A stretch of DNA of 64,000 bases from Aureivirga marina (GCF_015767265.1 NZ_JADPIB010000004.1:372001-436000), one strand, 5' to 3'. Shown: positions 35,181 through 44,132, counted from the first letter of the stretch. The notes: generated by a model not told the origin, from the sequence alone. Numbers and translations are program-made.

Positions 35181-36590
35181 ATGGAAACTAACAAAACAAT
35201 AAGTATCATTGGAGCTGGTCCAGCTGGATTATCAGCTGCAATTCAATTAGCTGAGTATGGTATAAAGTCTACAATTTATGACGAAAACCCAAAAATTGGA
35301 GGAGCGATTTTTAAACAACCAGAAAAAGGTTTAAAAAATCATCCTTTAAAAGACGAGACAACATTCATTAAAGCAAAGAAATTATTTGATCAATTTGAAA
35401 ACCATAAATCAGATATTACTTTGTCTATGAATACAGAAGTATTAGGAGTTTTTCCACTTACAAATGAAATTGGAATAGCTCAAGATGGAGTTTTCAGAAA
35501 AATTTCAGATACGTCACTTATTGTAAGTACAGGATGTTATGAAAGAGCGCAACCTTTCCCTGGATGGACTTTACCAGGAATTATGAGCGTTGGAGGTTTG
35601 CAATTACAAGTAAAATGTGGAACTGTAAAGCCAGGACATAAAGCTGCTTTAATTGGAACAGGTCCTTTATTATTAGTTGCTGCAAAGCAATTGCACATGT
35701 CTGGAGTTGATGTTGTAGCTGTTGTGGAAGCTGGAAAAAGAAAACAACTTGTTTCGAAAGCGTTTAATATGATTGCTAATAAAAGCCTTTTAAAAGAAGG
35801 TGTTGATTATGTAAACTATTTAAAGAAACATAATATTCCAATGTATTATGGACATGGAGTTGTTTCAGCTTCAGGAGATGGTCAAGTACAAAAAGTAGTT
35901 GTTGCTCCTGTGGATGATAAATGGTATCCAAACAAAGAAAAATCATTTGAATTAGAAGTGGATTGTATTGGAATTCAATATGGATATGTTCCAAGAATTC
36001 AATTTACAGATTTACTTCAATGTGAAAATTCATTTGATAAACACTTAGGAGGATCATTCCCACAAGTGGATAAATGGCAAAGAACTACCATTGAAGGAGT
36101 TTATAGTGCTGGAGATAATAGTGGCGTTTACGGGGCGGATGTAGCAATGCTAGAAGGTCGATTAGCGGCTTTAGGATATCTTATCGATACAAGAGTTATT
36201 ACAGAAAGTGAAGCGACACAAATTGCTGCTCCTTTAATCAAAGAAGCACAACGTTATAAAAAATTCCAACACAGTTTTCATGATTTTTCTGGCTTAAAAG
36301 AAGGGCTTTTGTCACTACCTGAAGAAGATACAATTATTTGTAGATGTGAAAATATCAAAAGATCAGAAATTGATCGTGCTATTGAAGCAGGTGTAGAAGA
36401 GATGCCTGACTTGAAAATTAATACCAGAGTTGGTATGGGAGATTGTCAAGGGAAAATGTGTGGAAGTTTCTGTAGAGAATATTTAGCACACAAAAACCAT
36501 AAGAAAGAAGAGGATGTGATGGGATTAAAACCACGTTTCCCATTAGCACCAATAGCATTTGAGTCGATTGTTGACAACCAAGAATTTTAA
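35181..36590 (+). CDS. HcnB-like FAD/NAD(P)-binding subunit
   Basis: 469 aa, very close to the length of Pseudomonas HcnB. N-terminal dinucleotide motif G-A-G-P-A-G (11-16), second nucleotide motif G-T-G-P-L-L near 158, Y-S-A-G-D-N near 309 for FAD. The C-terminus carries a BFD-like [2Fe-2S] domain with C-R-C near 393-395 and C-x4-C (D-C-Q-G-K-M-C) near 418-423. Related large subunits occur in octopine/nopaline oxidase, L-proline and D-hydroxyproline dehydrogenases. The membrane or quinone link is not visible. Confidence 0.9.
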   Translation: METNKTISIIGAGPAGLSAAIQLAEYGIKSTIYDENPKIGGAIFKQPEKGLKNHPLKDETTFIKAKKLFDQFENHKSDITLSMNTEVLGVFPLTNEIGIAQDGVFRKISDTSLIVSTGCYERAQPFPGWTLPGIMSVGGLQLQVKCGTVKPGHKAALIGTGPLLLVAAKQLHMSGVDVVAVVEAGKRKQLVSKAFNMIANKSLLKEGVDYVNYLKKHNIPMYYGHGVVSASGDGQVQKVVVAPVDDKWYPNKEKSFELEVDCIGIQYGYVPRIQFTDLLQCENSFDKHLGGSFPQVDKWQRTTIEGVYSAGDNSGVYGADVAMLEGRLAALGYLIDTRVITESEATQIAAPLIKEAQRYKKFQHSFHDFSGLKEGLLSLPEEDTIICRCENIKRSEIDRAIEAGVEEMPDLKINTRVGMGDCQGKMCGSFCREYLAHKNHKKEEDVMGLKPRFPLAPIAFESIVDNQEF

Positions 36591-36594
36591 CATC

Positions 36595-37836
36595 ATGAAA
36601 AATAGTAATAAAGATATCGTAATAATAGGTGGTGGTGTTGTAGGAACAGCTATCGCTTATGAATTAAGTAAAGATAAAAGTTTATCTATAGCGATTGTAG
36701 ATATAAAAAAACCAGGAAATGCAACACAAGCTTCAGCTGGTGGTTTGTGGGCAATTGGTGAATCTGTAGGTTTAGGATGTGGAGTTATTTTCTTTAAAAC
36801 ACTTTCTAAACAAAGACAAGAAGCGCAAGGAGGACAAATTGAAGTGCAACGTCCGCATCAATTACCACCATTCTTTTTTGATTTCTGTTTAAGAAGTAAT
36901 GAAATGTTTCCACAACTTGCAGAAGAATTAAAAGATATTGGAGGTGTAGATTTTAAATTAGAAAAAACTGGTTTAAAATTTATGATGTATGATGATGATG
37001 ATAAAGCATATGCTCAAAATATTTATGATTCTATTCCACATTTAAAAGATCAAATGGCTTGGATGGATCGTGAAGAATTATTGAAAGAAGAGCCTTACGC
37101 AAATAAAAATGCAACTGGAGCTTTGACATTCTTAAAAGATGATCAGGTAAATCCTTATTTATTAATGAATTCTTTTAGAGAAGCTGCAAGAGTTCAAGGT
37201 GTTGAAATTATTCATGCTGAGGTTAAAGATATCGTAACTGAAGGTGGAAAAGTTGTTGGAGTGAAAACAAGTAGAGGAAATATTGCTTGTAATACAGTGA
37301 TTAATTCTGCTGGAGCTTGGGCGAAACAAATTGGTGAAATGGTAGATGTTTCTTTACCGATCACACCAGTAAAAGGTCAAATTTTATTAACGGAGAAAAT
37401 GCCAAAAATATTAACGTCATGTTTTAGTACGAGTGATTGTTATATTGCTCAAAAAGACAATGGAGAAATATTAATTGGAAGTACAACAGAAGATAAAGGG
37501 TTTGATGTTACAAATAGTTTCGGACAATTAAAAGGATTAGCGGAAGGAGCTGTAAAAGCTTTCCCAATTTTGAAAAATATGAACTGTAAACGTTCTTGGA
37601 CTGGTTTACGTCCTGGAACACCTGATGAAGTTCCAATTTTAGGAAAAGTAAGTAATGTAGATGGTTATATCAATGCTTGTGGACATTTTAGAACTGGAAT
37701 TCTAACTTCTGCGATTACGTCTAAAATGATCAATGATATTGTTCATGATAGAGAACCAGAATTAGATATTACTCCTTTCTTATTAAATCGATTTGATGGA
37801 GCTGAAGTAAAAGGATATACTATCGAAACTGTATAA
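36595..37836 (+). CDS. HcnC-like FAD-dependent amino/imino acid oxidase subunit
   Basis: 413 aa from the ATG at 36595, 4 bp after the HcnB-like stop; an upstream frame start at 36559 would overlap that gene. DAO-family (glycine/D-amino acid oxidase) fold: I-V-I-I-G-G-G-V-V-G near 7-16, A-S-A-G-G near 46-50, S-A-G-A-W-A near 238, T-P-V-K-G-Q near 256, W-T-G-L-R-P-G-T-P-D near 341-350. Substrate could be glycine (giving HCN and CO2 in true HcnABC) or proline, hydroxyproline or an opine. It cannot be told apart without alignment and phylogeny. Confidence 0.9.
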   Translation: MKNSNKDIVIIGGGVVGTAIAYELSKDKSLSIAIVDIKKPGNATQASAGGLWAIGESVGLGCGVIFFKTLSKQRQEAQGGQIEVQRPHQLPPFFFDFCLRSNEMFPQLAEELKDIGGVDFKLEKTGLKFMMYDDDDKAYAQNIYDSIPHLKDQMAWMDREELLKEEPYANKNATGALTFLKDDQVNPYLLMNSFREAARVQGVEIIHAEVKDIVTEGGKVVGVKTSRGNIACNTVINSAGAWAKQIGEMVDVSLPITPVKGQILLTEKMPKILTSCFSTSDCYIAQKDNGEILIGSTTEDKGFDVTNSFGQLKGLAEGAVKAFPILKNMNCKRSWTGLRPGTPDEVPILGKVSNVDGYINACGHFRTGILTSAITSKMINDIVHDREPELDITPFLLNRFDGAEVKGYTIETV

Positions 37837-37842
37837 AATTTT

Positions 37843-37880
37843 CAAAATCGCTTGAGTTAAAATGCTTAAGCGATTTTTTA
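37843..37880 (+). terminator. Terminator of the HcnABC-like operon
   Basis: AAAATCGCTTGAG pairs with CTTAAGCGATTTT (one G-U), followed by TTTTTTA. Confidence 0.8.
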
Positions 37881-38016
37881 TATTCTCATAGTTCATATTA
37901 AATTTTATGAGTTTAATAAAAAAATGTTTAGAACAAATGATTTAATACGAAAAGGATATTTTACAATTCAAGAAAATAATGGCTTATATTTTTAATAAAG
38001 AAGATTTAGAAAAAAA

Positions 38017-38820
38017 TTAATTAATTTCCTTTACAATTTCATCTGATTTGAAATTATCATAGGAATCAAAAGCATTTTTATTTGCAAGAATGATACTTAA
38101 AAATAAGTTCATTGTACAACCAACAAAAATTGCAATCATAATTAAAAATTGATATTTAATCGCAATTGAAGGATCAACACCTCCAAGGATTTGTCCTGTC
38201 ATCATTCCTGGTAAAGAAATTAAACCTAAAACTGAAATTGTAGCAATCATCGGATTTAAAGCTTTTCGAATTGCTGTTTCTAAAAATGGTTGTAATGCAA
38301 GTTTTTTATTTCCTGTGTTGGTGATTAAAAATTGATATAATTCTTCTTTTTCTTTTAATCCTTTATAATAAGAATTTAAACCGATAATATTATTATTCAA
38401 AGCATTTCCAAGTAGCATTCCAGAAATTGGAATCAAATATTGCGCATCAAAAATATATTTTAACTTAATAATATAGCCAAGGAAAAAAGCATCGATAATA
38501 AAAATTGTTGTAAATCCAGAGATAAAAAGGGGAATTGCAAAATTCTTCCAATGTAATTCTGCACGACGAATAGTGGTGAAAACACTAACCAAAAGCATTA
38601 CAAGAATCCAAGCAGAATTAATCCATGCGTTGTTTTTGTCAAAAATCCATTCTAAATAAATTGCAACTAAAGTAAGTTGGATAATCATTCGAATTACACT
38701 GATAATGACACTTTTTATCAAGCGTATTTTATAAATCCAAAAAAACAAAAATGGAATTAATAAAGTTGCAATACTTATTAATAATTCTAGAAAAGAAAGG
38801 TCGATTATTTTTTGTTCCAT
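38017..38820 (-). CDS. fetB: FetB-type ABC transporter permease (UPF0014)
   Basis: 267 aa with about seven TM helices and the UPF0014 signature L-P-G-M-M-T-G-Q-I-L-G-G near 202-213 followed by the Y-Q segment. In E. coli FetAB exports iron and protects from peroxide stress. Starts 9 bp after the ATPase gene, so the two form one minus-strand operon convergent with the HcnABC-like genes. Confidence 0.88.
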   Translation of the reverse strand: MEQKIIDLSFLELLISIATLLIPFLFFWIYKIRLIKSVIISVIRMIIQLTLVAIYLEWIFDKNNAWINSAWILVMLLVSVFTTIRRAELHWKNFAIPLFISGFTTIFIIDAFFLGYIIKLKYIFDAQYLIPISGMLLGNALNNNIIGLNSYYKGLKEKEELYQFLITNTGNKKLALQPFLETAIRKALNPMIATISVLGLISLPGMMTGQILGGVDPSIAIKYQFLIMIAIFVGCTMNLFLSIILANKNAFDSYDNFKSDEIVKEIN

Positions 38821-38829
38821 AATTAAGAT

Positions 38830-39426
38830 TTATAATTGAATAATTTTGTCAACGCTTTGTAGCCAAGTTTCATTATGTGAAGCAGAAATGAATATTTTAT
38901 TCTTTATTTTTTTTATAAGTTGAATTAATAATTCAATTGCATGTTCATCTAAAGAAGAAGTTGGTTCGTCCATCAAAACAATTTCCTTATTTAAACTCAA
39001 ACAAATTGAAATGATAATTCGTTGTTTTTGTCCGCCACTAATTTTTGAAAAATCTTTAGTTAAAAAAGTATTGTCTAAACCTAAATCGTTGAGGTAATTT
39101 TTTACTAAAGCAGTGTTTTTTTTGATTTGCATTAAATCGATTAATTGTTTTCCATTATAAACTGGAAGGTTGATATTTTGTGGTATCCAAATCAGTTGAT
39201 TTCGAATGGATTTGATGGAATTTTTATTTAATGGAATTGCATCAAAAACAATTTGTCCAGAAGTTGGTTTCAATTGTCCAGCAATAATTTTCAGTAGAGA
39301 AGATTTTCCTTTTCCAGATTCTCCACCAATACAAATATTTTCACCTGATTTTATAGTAAAATTTAAATCTTCAAAAATTTTCTTTTCTTGAAAAGTCAAA
39401 GAAATATTTTCGCAATGAATTTCCAT
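38830..39426 (-). CDS. fetA: FetA-type ABC transporter ATP-binding protein
   Basis: 198 aa, short as is usual for FetA. Walker A G-G-E-S-G-K-G-K-S-S near 33-42, signature S-G-G-Q-K-Q-R near 128-134, Walker B I-V-L-M-D-E-P near 147-153, H-switch S-H-N-E-T near 182. Works with the FetB-type permease downstream as a metal (probably iron) exporter. Confidence 0.86.
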   Translation of the reverse strand: MEIHCENISLTFQEKKIFEDLNFTIKSGENICIGGESGKGKSSLLKIIAGQLKPTSGQIVFDAIPLNKNSIKSIRNQLIWIPQNINLPVYNGKQLIDLMQIKKNTALVKNYLNDLGLDNTFLTKDFSKISGGQKQRIIISICLSLNKEIVLMDEPTSSLDEHAIELLIQLIKKIKNKIFISASHNETWLQSVDKIIQL

Positions 39427-39552
39427 TTTTTAATGTCGTTTTCTTAAAGGTAGGGAAAATATGGAGAATTCGTTTTTAAGTAAAACTTTTTCAATGATTT
39501 AGTTATGAATTTCAATAAAAAAAGTAAATTCAATGATCTAAAAAAAATAATT

Positions 39553-40254
39553 ATGAAATTGAATAATCTAATTTTTCTATGTGTTTTAGTTTTAAATTTT
39601 TTTCCATCAAAAGCACAAGAAAAAAACACAAACTTTAGAATTGTTGTAATAGGCGGATTGATAGTAGATACAGAAAATTTTTCCCCTTTAAAAGGAGCGA
39701 AAATTTTTGATAAAAATGAAAATTTACTTGGAATTACTGATGAAAAAGGATATTTCAAAGTGAAGTTGAGACAAGAAATTAAAGGGAATTTTTTAATTTA
39801 TTTTTCTGTTAAAAAACAAAATTACGAATCAATTACGCTCAAAGAAAATTGGGGGAATTTCGGAAAAGATATAAAAGCAAGTTTTATTTCTGGTTTGAAT
39901 AAAAAGAATTTTAAAGAAAAAATAGTTTTTACAAATCTGGAAATAAGTGAAGATAATTCTTATAGAAATGTAGTAAGTAAATTTAACGCTTTGAAAAAAA
40001 TAAAATCTTTAGAAAATCGAATAAGAAAAGCAGCAGAAGGAAATGAAAAAGTTTTTTTCGAGATTGATGGAGCATATTATATTGTTTATGAGAAAAATTG
40101 GTTAAAAATTGAAACTAAAAATGAAATAGTTTCTATTGATAGAAAAATTACAATGCAAGCAAGTGAGTTAAATTCAAAAATCAAAAGAAGTGAAATAGTT
40201 TTTATATCAAATTTTAATAATAAACCCTTTAAGATTTTAATTAATACGAAATAA
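39553..40254 (+). CDS. Exported protein with carboxypeptidase-regulatory-like domain
   Basis: 233 aa from the ATG at 39553, which gives a clear signal peptide (M-K-L-N-N-L-I-F-L-C-V-L...S-K-A-Q, about 22); the frame extends up to 39505 with residues that do not look like a signal. Residues 30-110 fit the CarboxypepD_reg-like beta-sandwich (G-L-I-V-D-T-E-N-F-S-P-L-K-G-A, then I-T-D-E-K-G-Y-F). The remainder is Lys-rich and unrecognised. Probably periplasmic or outer-membrane associated. Confidence 0.65.
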   Translation: MKLNNLIFLCVLVLNFFPSKAQEKNTNFRIVVIGGLIVDTENFSPLKGAKIFDKNENLLGITDEKGYFKVKLRQEIKGNFLIYFSVKKQNYESITLKENWGNFGKDIKASFISGLNKKNFKEKIVFTNLEISEDNSYRNVVSKFNALKKIKSLENRIRKAAEGNEKVFFEIDGAYYIVYEKNWLKIETKNEIVSIDRKITMQASELNSKIKRSEIVFISNFNNKPFKILINTK

Positions 40255-40442
40255 AATTTTCGGGATATTTTATTCTATTTTTAGTATATGTCAATAACTT
40301 TCTTGGATAGAAAAATGATAGAATAATAGGTGAAATTATTAATATTAACCATTTAAAATGTTTTATTTCAACATGAAATGAAAAGAAATTCATAGTTCTT
40401 TTTAATTCATTTAAATAAAAATTAAATTCATTTAGAAAACAC

Positions 40443-40451
40443 TAAATTTGC
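40443..40451 (+). promoter_or_regulatory. -7 promoter box of the FecCD-type operon
   Basis: TAAATTTGC fits TAnnTTTG, 20 bp before the TTG start. No clear -33 element and no cobalamin riboswitch features are seen in the 216-bp upstream gap. Confidence 0.45.
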
Positions 40452-40470
40452 AAAAATTAAACTCTAAAAC

Positions 40471-41502
40471 TTGTACGCAGTAAAATCATATAAAATCACT
40501 TTTATTTGGATTAGTTTACTACTAATTTTTGCACTTTTATTAAATATCAGCGTAGGTTCTGTTACTATTCCTTTGAAAGAAGTTTTACAAATTCTAATAG
40601 GAGAGGAAAGTAGTAAAAGTTCATGGAATTATATTGTAACGAATTATCGTGTTCCAAAAGCAATTACCGCAGTTTTGGTCGGTTCTGGTTTGGGAATTAG
40701 TGGACTTTTAATGCAAACACTTTTTAGAAATCCACTTGCTGGACCTTTTGTTCTTGGAATTAGTTCTGGAGCAAGTTTAGGTGTTGCATTATTAATTTTA
40801 GGAAGCAGTTTTTTTGGTGGTTTATTTGGAACTATTTTACTTTCTAATTGGAGTTTGGCAATTGCATCTAGTTTTGGAGCCTTATTGGTTTTAGCTGCAA
40901 TTATGTTTACTGCTGCAAAAATCAAAAACACCATGTCCATTTTAATTATTGGATTGATGTTTGGAAGTTTGACAAGCGCGATTATTAATATTTTATCTTT
41001 TTTTAGTTCGGCTGAACAGTTACAACAGTTTTTATTTTGGAGTTTTGGTAGTTTAGGAAATTTAACTTGGCAAGAATTAGGTGTTTTTGCGTTGGTTTAT
41101 TGTATCGGAATTTCCCTTTGTTTTTTAATTATTAAACCTTTAAATAGTTTACTTCTAGGTGAAAATTATGCGAAAAGCTTAGGAACAAATATTCGTAAAA
41201 CTCGAAATATTACGATTATTATTACATGTGTTTTAACTGGAGTTATCACAGCTTTTTCTGGTCCGATTGCTTTTATAGGTTTGGCTGTTCCACATTTGAC
41301 AAAACTTTTATATCATACATCAAATCATAAAACTTTAATTCCTGCTGTTGCACTTTCTGGAGCAATTTTGATGTTATTTTGTGATACAATTGCACAACTT
41401 CCAACTAGTGAAAATGTATTACCAATTAATGCAATTACTTCAATTTTTGGTGCGCCAATTGTAATTTGGCTTTTAACAAGAAAACGTAAAATCAGTTATT
41501 AA
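40471..41502 (+). CDS. FecCD-family ABC transporter permease
   Basis: 343 aa with about ten TM helices; permease for siderophore, haem or cobalamin uptake. Family marks: R-V-P-K-A-I-T-A-V-L-V-G-S-G-L near 56-70, L-M-Q-T-L-F-R-N-P-L-A-G-P near 83-95, and G-P-I-A-F-I-G-L-A-V-P-H near 269-280. The start is a TTG at 40471; no in-frame ATG occurs before the first motif. No periplasmic binding-protein gene accompanies it here, so it must use one encoded elsewhere. Confidence 0.92.
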   Translation: MYAVKSYKITFIWISLLLIFALLLNISVGSVTIPLKEVLQILIGEESSKSSWNYIVTNYRVPKAITAVLVGSGLGISGLLMQTLFRNPLAGPFVLGISSGASLGVALLILGSSFFGGLFGTILLSNWSLAIASSFGALLVLAAIMFTAAKIKNTMSILIIGLMFGSLTSAIINILSFFSSAEQLQQFLFWSFGSLGNLTWQELGVFALVYCIGISLCFLIIKPLNSLLLGENYAKSLGTNIRKTRNITIIITCVLTGVITAFSGPIAFIGLAVPHLTKLLYHTSNHKTLIPAVALSGAILMLFCDTIAQLPTSENVLPINAITSIFGAPIVIWLLTRKRKISY

Positions 41503-41504
41503 TT

Positions 41505-42299
41505 TTGAAAAACGAAGAATTACATAACGTGTTGCAATGTAAAAATCTTACGATTGGATATTCTGAAAAAAAGAAAAAAACAATCATAAGAGAAGGTTTG
41601 AATTTGAATTTACCTAAAGGAAAAATGGTTTCCTTATTAGGTAAAAATGGAATTGGAAAATCAACTTTATTGCGAACGATTTCTAAAATTCAACCTGCAA
41701 TTTCTGGAGAAATATTTTTAAAAAATCAATCTTTAGAAGAAATTTCTGCACAAGATTTAGCGAAAATTGTTGGCTTGGTTTTGACAGATCATTTACCCCC
41801 AAGTAATCTTTCTGTTTTTGAATTAATCGCTTTAGGAAGACAACCTTATACAAATTGGGTTGGTAAACTTCATGAAAAAGATATTAAAATTGTAAAAAAT
41901 GCGTTGGAAATTACATCGATTTCTGATTTAGCTGATAAAAAATATTATCAATTGAGTGATGGTCAATTGCAAAAAGTAATGATTGCCAGAGCAATTGCAC
42001 AAGATACAGATATTATTATTTTGGATGAACCAACTGCGCATTTGGATATTCATCATAAAATAGAAACATTTCAATTGTTAAAAACAATCGTAGAAACCAC
42101 TAATAAAACAGTTTTAATTTCTACACATGAAGTGCATTTAGCAATGGAACTTTCGGATATTTTATGGCTTTTTACTCCTGATGAATTTATCGCTGATACA
42201 ACAGAAAATTGTATTGAAAGAAATGATTTAGAAAAGCTTTTTTCTTCTGATTTGATTTATTTTAATTCGGAATTAAAACAATTTCGATTACGAAAATAG
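41505..42299 (+). CDS. FecE/HmuV-type ABC transporter ATP-binding protein
   Basis: 264 aa, TTG start 2 bp after the permease stop. Walker A G-K-N-G-I-G-K-S-T near 46-54, signature L-S-D-G-Q-L-Q-K near 147-154 (D replaces the second G of the usual LSGGQ), Walker B D-I-I-I-L-D-E-P near 166-173, switch His in S-T-H-E near 206. Energises the FecCD-type permease for import of an iron chelate, haem or cobalamin. Confidence 0.9.
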   Translation: MKNEELHNVLQCKNLTIGYSEKKKKTIIREGLNLNLPKGKMVSLLGKNGIGKSTLLRTISKIQPAISGEIFLKNQSLEEISAQDLAKIVGLVLTDHLPPSNLSVFELIALGRQPYTNWVGKLHEKDIKIVKNALEITSISDLADKKYYQLSDGQLQKVMIARAIAQDTDIIILDEPTAHLDIHHKIETFQLLKTIVETTNKTVLISTHEVHLAMELSDILWLFTPDEFIADTTENCIERNDLEKLFSSDLIYFNSELKQFRLRK

Positions 42300-42300
42300 A

Positions 42301-42732
42301 TTAAAACTCCGTTTTTAAAAAATTTGAAAGCGATTCATTTATGATATAATTCCAACCTTGAATAAAATTTTCTGGAGCAAAATCTGGATTTTCTTTTGCA
42401 ATAGTTTCTAATCCTTTATGTGTTAATTTTAAAATAGTTTTTTCGTTTTTTTGAATTAATCCAAAAGTCAAAAAAGTGATTCCTTTATAATTTTTATATT
42501 TCCATGAATACATTAATTTTTTCAGTGGAATCATTTCTAAAATTTCACAAAGATGAAGATACTTTACACCATCTTTCTGTCCTTCAAACTGAAATTTGCA
42601 ACCAACTTCTAACTTAAAATCAGGAATATCAAAATACCATTTTTTCATTAATTCTTTATCTGTAATAGCTTTCCACACATTCTCTATAGAAGTGTCAAAA
42701 GTTTTTTCTATGTGAATTGTTTTATGTTTCAT
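42301..42732 (-). CDS. SRPBCC/AHSA1-domain protein
   Basis: 143 aa single START-like domain: I-E-K-T-F-D-T-S-I-E-N-V-W-K-A-I-T-D near the N-terminus and G-W-N-Y-I-I-N-E at the C-terminal helix are typical of AHSA1 (PF08327). Such proteins bind hydrophobic ligands or assist stress responses. Its stop nearly touches the convergent ATPase gene (1 bp). Confidence 0.8.
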   Translation of the reverse strand: MKHKTIHIEKTFDTSIENVWKAITDKELMKKWYFDIPDFKLEVGCKFQFEGQKDGVKYLHLCEILEMIPLKKLMYSWKYKNYKGITFLTFGLIQKNEKTILKLTHKGLETIAKENPDFAPENFIQGWNYIINESLSNFLKTEF

Positions 42733-42864
42733 TTTAAAAAAATATTAGAATTTAAAGTTAAAAAAGAAATAGAGAGATTTGATTCTTGATAAAATTAAAA
42801 AGATGTAAATGTTACAAATTTCAATGTAAATCGTTGTATTGTTTAACTAAATAAAATAATATAT

Positions 42865-43299
42865 ATGAATAATAAAGAAAAAGTAGCTGTTTTAAATGAT
42901 TTTAAAATAAATGTAAAAGTTAAATTAGGAATTTTATGGTCAGCTTTAATGTTTTTATACATTTATGCTGATTATTTTCGTTTGATGGTTCCTGGAAAAA
43001 TAGAAAGTTTCATTGCACAAAAAAGTCCAATTGGCCCAACAACTCCAAATGTTTTAATTACATTTTCTATTTTATTAATCGTTCCAATTTTAATGATATT
43101 CCTTTCCGTTTTATTGAAACCAATTTTTAGTAAATGGTTAAATATTATTGTTGCAACTTTTTATGCTTGTATTTCTTTGTTGATTATTTTTACGAGTATC
43201 AAAAATGAATGGCAATATTTCTTTGTGTTGTTTAATATTGTGGAAGTTGTTGTTTTTGGAATAATTATTTTTCAAGCTTTGAAATGGCCAAAGAATTAA
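42865..43299 (+). CDS. DUF6326-like membrane protein
   Basis: 144 aa with four TM helices. The D-F-K-I-N-V-K-V-K-L opening, the Y-I-Y-A-D-Y-F segment, the P-G-K motif and final A-L-K-W-P-K match my memory of DUF6326. Function unknown. Confidence 0.65.
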   Translation: MNNKEKVAVLNDFKINVKVKLGILWSALMFLYIYADYFRLMVPGKIESFIAQKSPIGPTTPNVLITFSILLIVPILMIFLSVLLKPIFSKWLNIIVATFYACISLLIIFTSIKNEWQYFFVLFNIVEVVVFGIIIFQALKWPKN

Positions 43300-43397
43300 A
43301 AATAAATATTTGAAAGTTTAATTTTTAAACCTTTTTTTAAGAAAATAAATTTTTGAAAATCAGTAATTTTAAAAGAGTAATTCTAAATTATTTTGTG

Positions 43398-44132
43398 ATG
43401 AATACTAAATTAAAATTATTGATTTTGAGTTTTTTAATTTTGATAAATTCTTCAATTCTTGCACAAGAAATTAAAGAAGAAAATCAAATTAGTCCAGAAC
43501 AAGAAGAACTAGATCAATTTTTTATGTTGATGTCTATGGCAATGACATATAAGTTTTGGCAAAAAGAAGCAATAAATAAAAGAGGAGCAAATATTGGAGC
43601 AATTTTAGTTGATGAAAATGGAAAAATAGTTTCTCACGGATTGGATAGTGAATTCGTTTTAGGAAATAGAACAAAACATGCTGAAATGGTTACAATTGAA
43701 AGCTATTTTATTCGCACACAAAAAAATAATTTAGAAAAACTGACTTTATATTCTACGATTGAATCTTGTGCGATGTGTGCTGGAGCATTAACTTTTAAAA
43801 AATTAGAAAGAGATGTTTATGGTCAAAAAGATTCGATTTTTGGAAATGCTTTTCAGCGATTACAATATAATTCTTCAGAAGATGAAAATGGTTTTCAACC
43901 TTATCCAGATAAAGTAGAATTAATGCATTCGGAAATCTCAGAAATTAAAGAATTAGAAAAATTGCATGAAGAATTTGATTGGGAAAATAAAGCTTTACGA
44001 GATTTTTTGGTTTCAAAACCTGTGGAAGCTGTTTTTGAAAAAGCTTATGAGAAATTTTTTATATTCAATCCAATTTATCCAGAAAATAAAGAAATCATTG
44101 AAAATGCGAGAAAATATTTTCAACAATTATAA
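43398..44132 (+). CDS. Exported cytidine/guanine-deaminase-like protein
   Basis: 244 aa from the ATG at 43398, giving a signal peptide (L-L-I-L-S-F-L-I-L-I...I-L-A-Q, cleavage near 23); the frame runs up to 43353 with no better start. The mature part has the zinc deaminase core: H94-A-E96 and C124-A-M-C127, with A-G-A-L after it as in TadA and guanine deaminase. The usual P before the first Cys is S here. Deaminases of this group are cytoplasmic; a signal peptide on one is unusual. Substrate unknown, may be a free nucleobase in the periplasm. Confidence 0.8.
   Translation: MNTKLKLLILSFLILINSSILAQEIKEENQISPEQEELDQFFMLMSMAMTYKFWQKEAINKRGANIGAILVDENGKIVSHGLDSEFVLGNRTKHAEMVTIESYFIRTQKNNLEKLTLYSTIESCAMCAGALTFKKLERDVYGQKDSIFGNAFQRLQYNSSEDENGFQPYPDKVELMHSEISEIKELEKLHEEFDWENKALRDFLVSKPVEAVFEKAYEKFFIFNPIYPENKEIIENARKYFQQL

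Noticed and set aside
36559-36594. Upstream start for the HcnC-like gene
   Set aside because: It overlaps the HcnB-like gene end; ATG 36595 sits 4 bp after that stop and starts just ahead of the FAD motif.
37919-38016. Short coding-like words (F-R-T-N-D-L-I-R-K-G-Y-F) between the HcnC-like gene and fetB
   Set aside because: Only 23 codons before a stop and split in two frames; too short to support a gene, though it could be a remnant.
39444-39758. 104-aa minus-strand open frame near 39.5 kb
   Set aside because: Antisense to the exported protein gene at 39553; Phe/Lys-rich with no motif.
40255-40470. Cobalamin riboswitch before the FecCD-type permease
   Set aside because: The gap is only 216 bp, very AT-rich, and lacks the conserved B12-box GCCACTG-like word and G/C stems.
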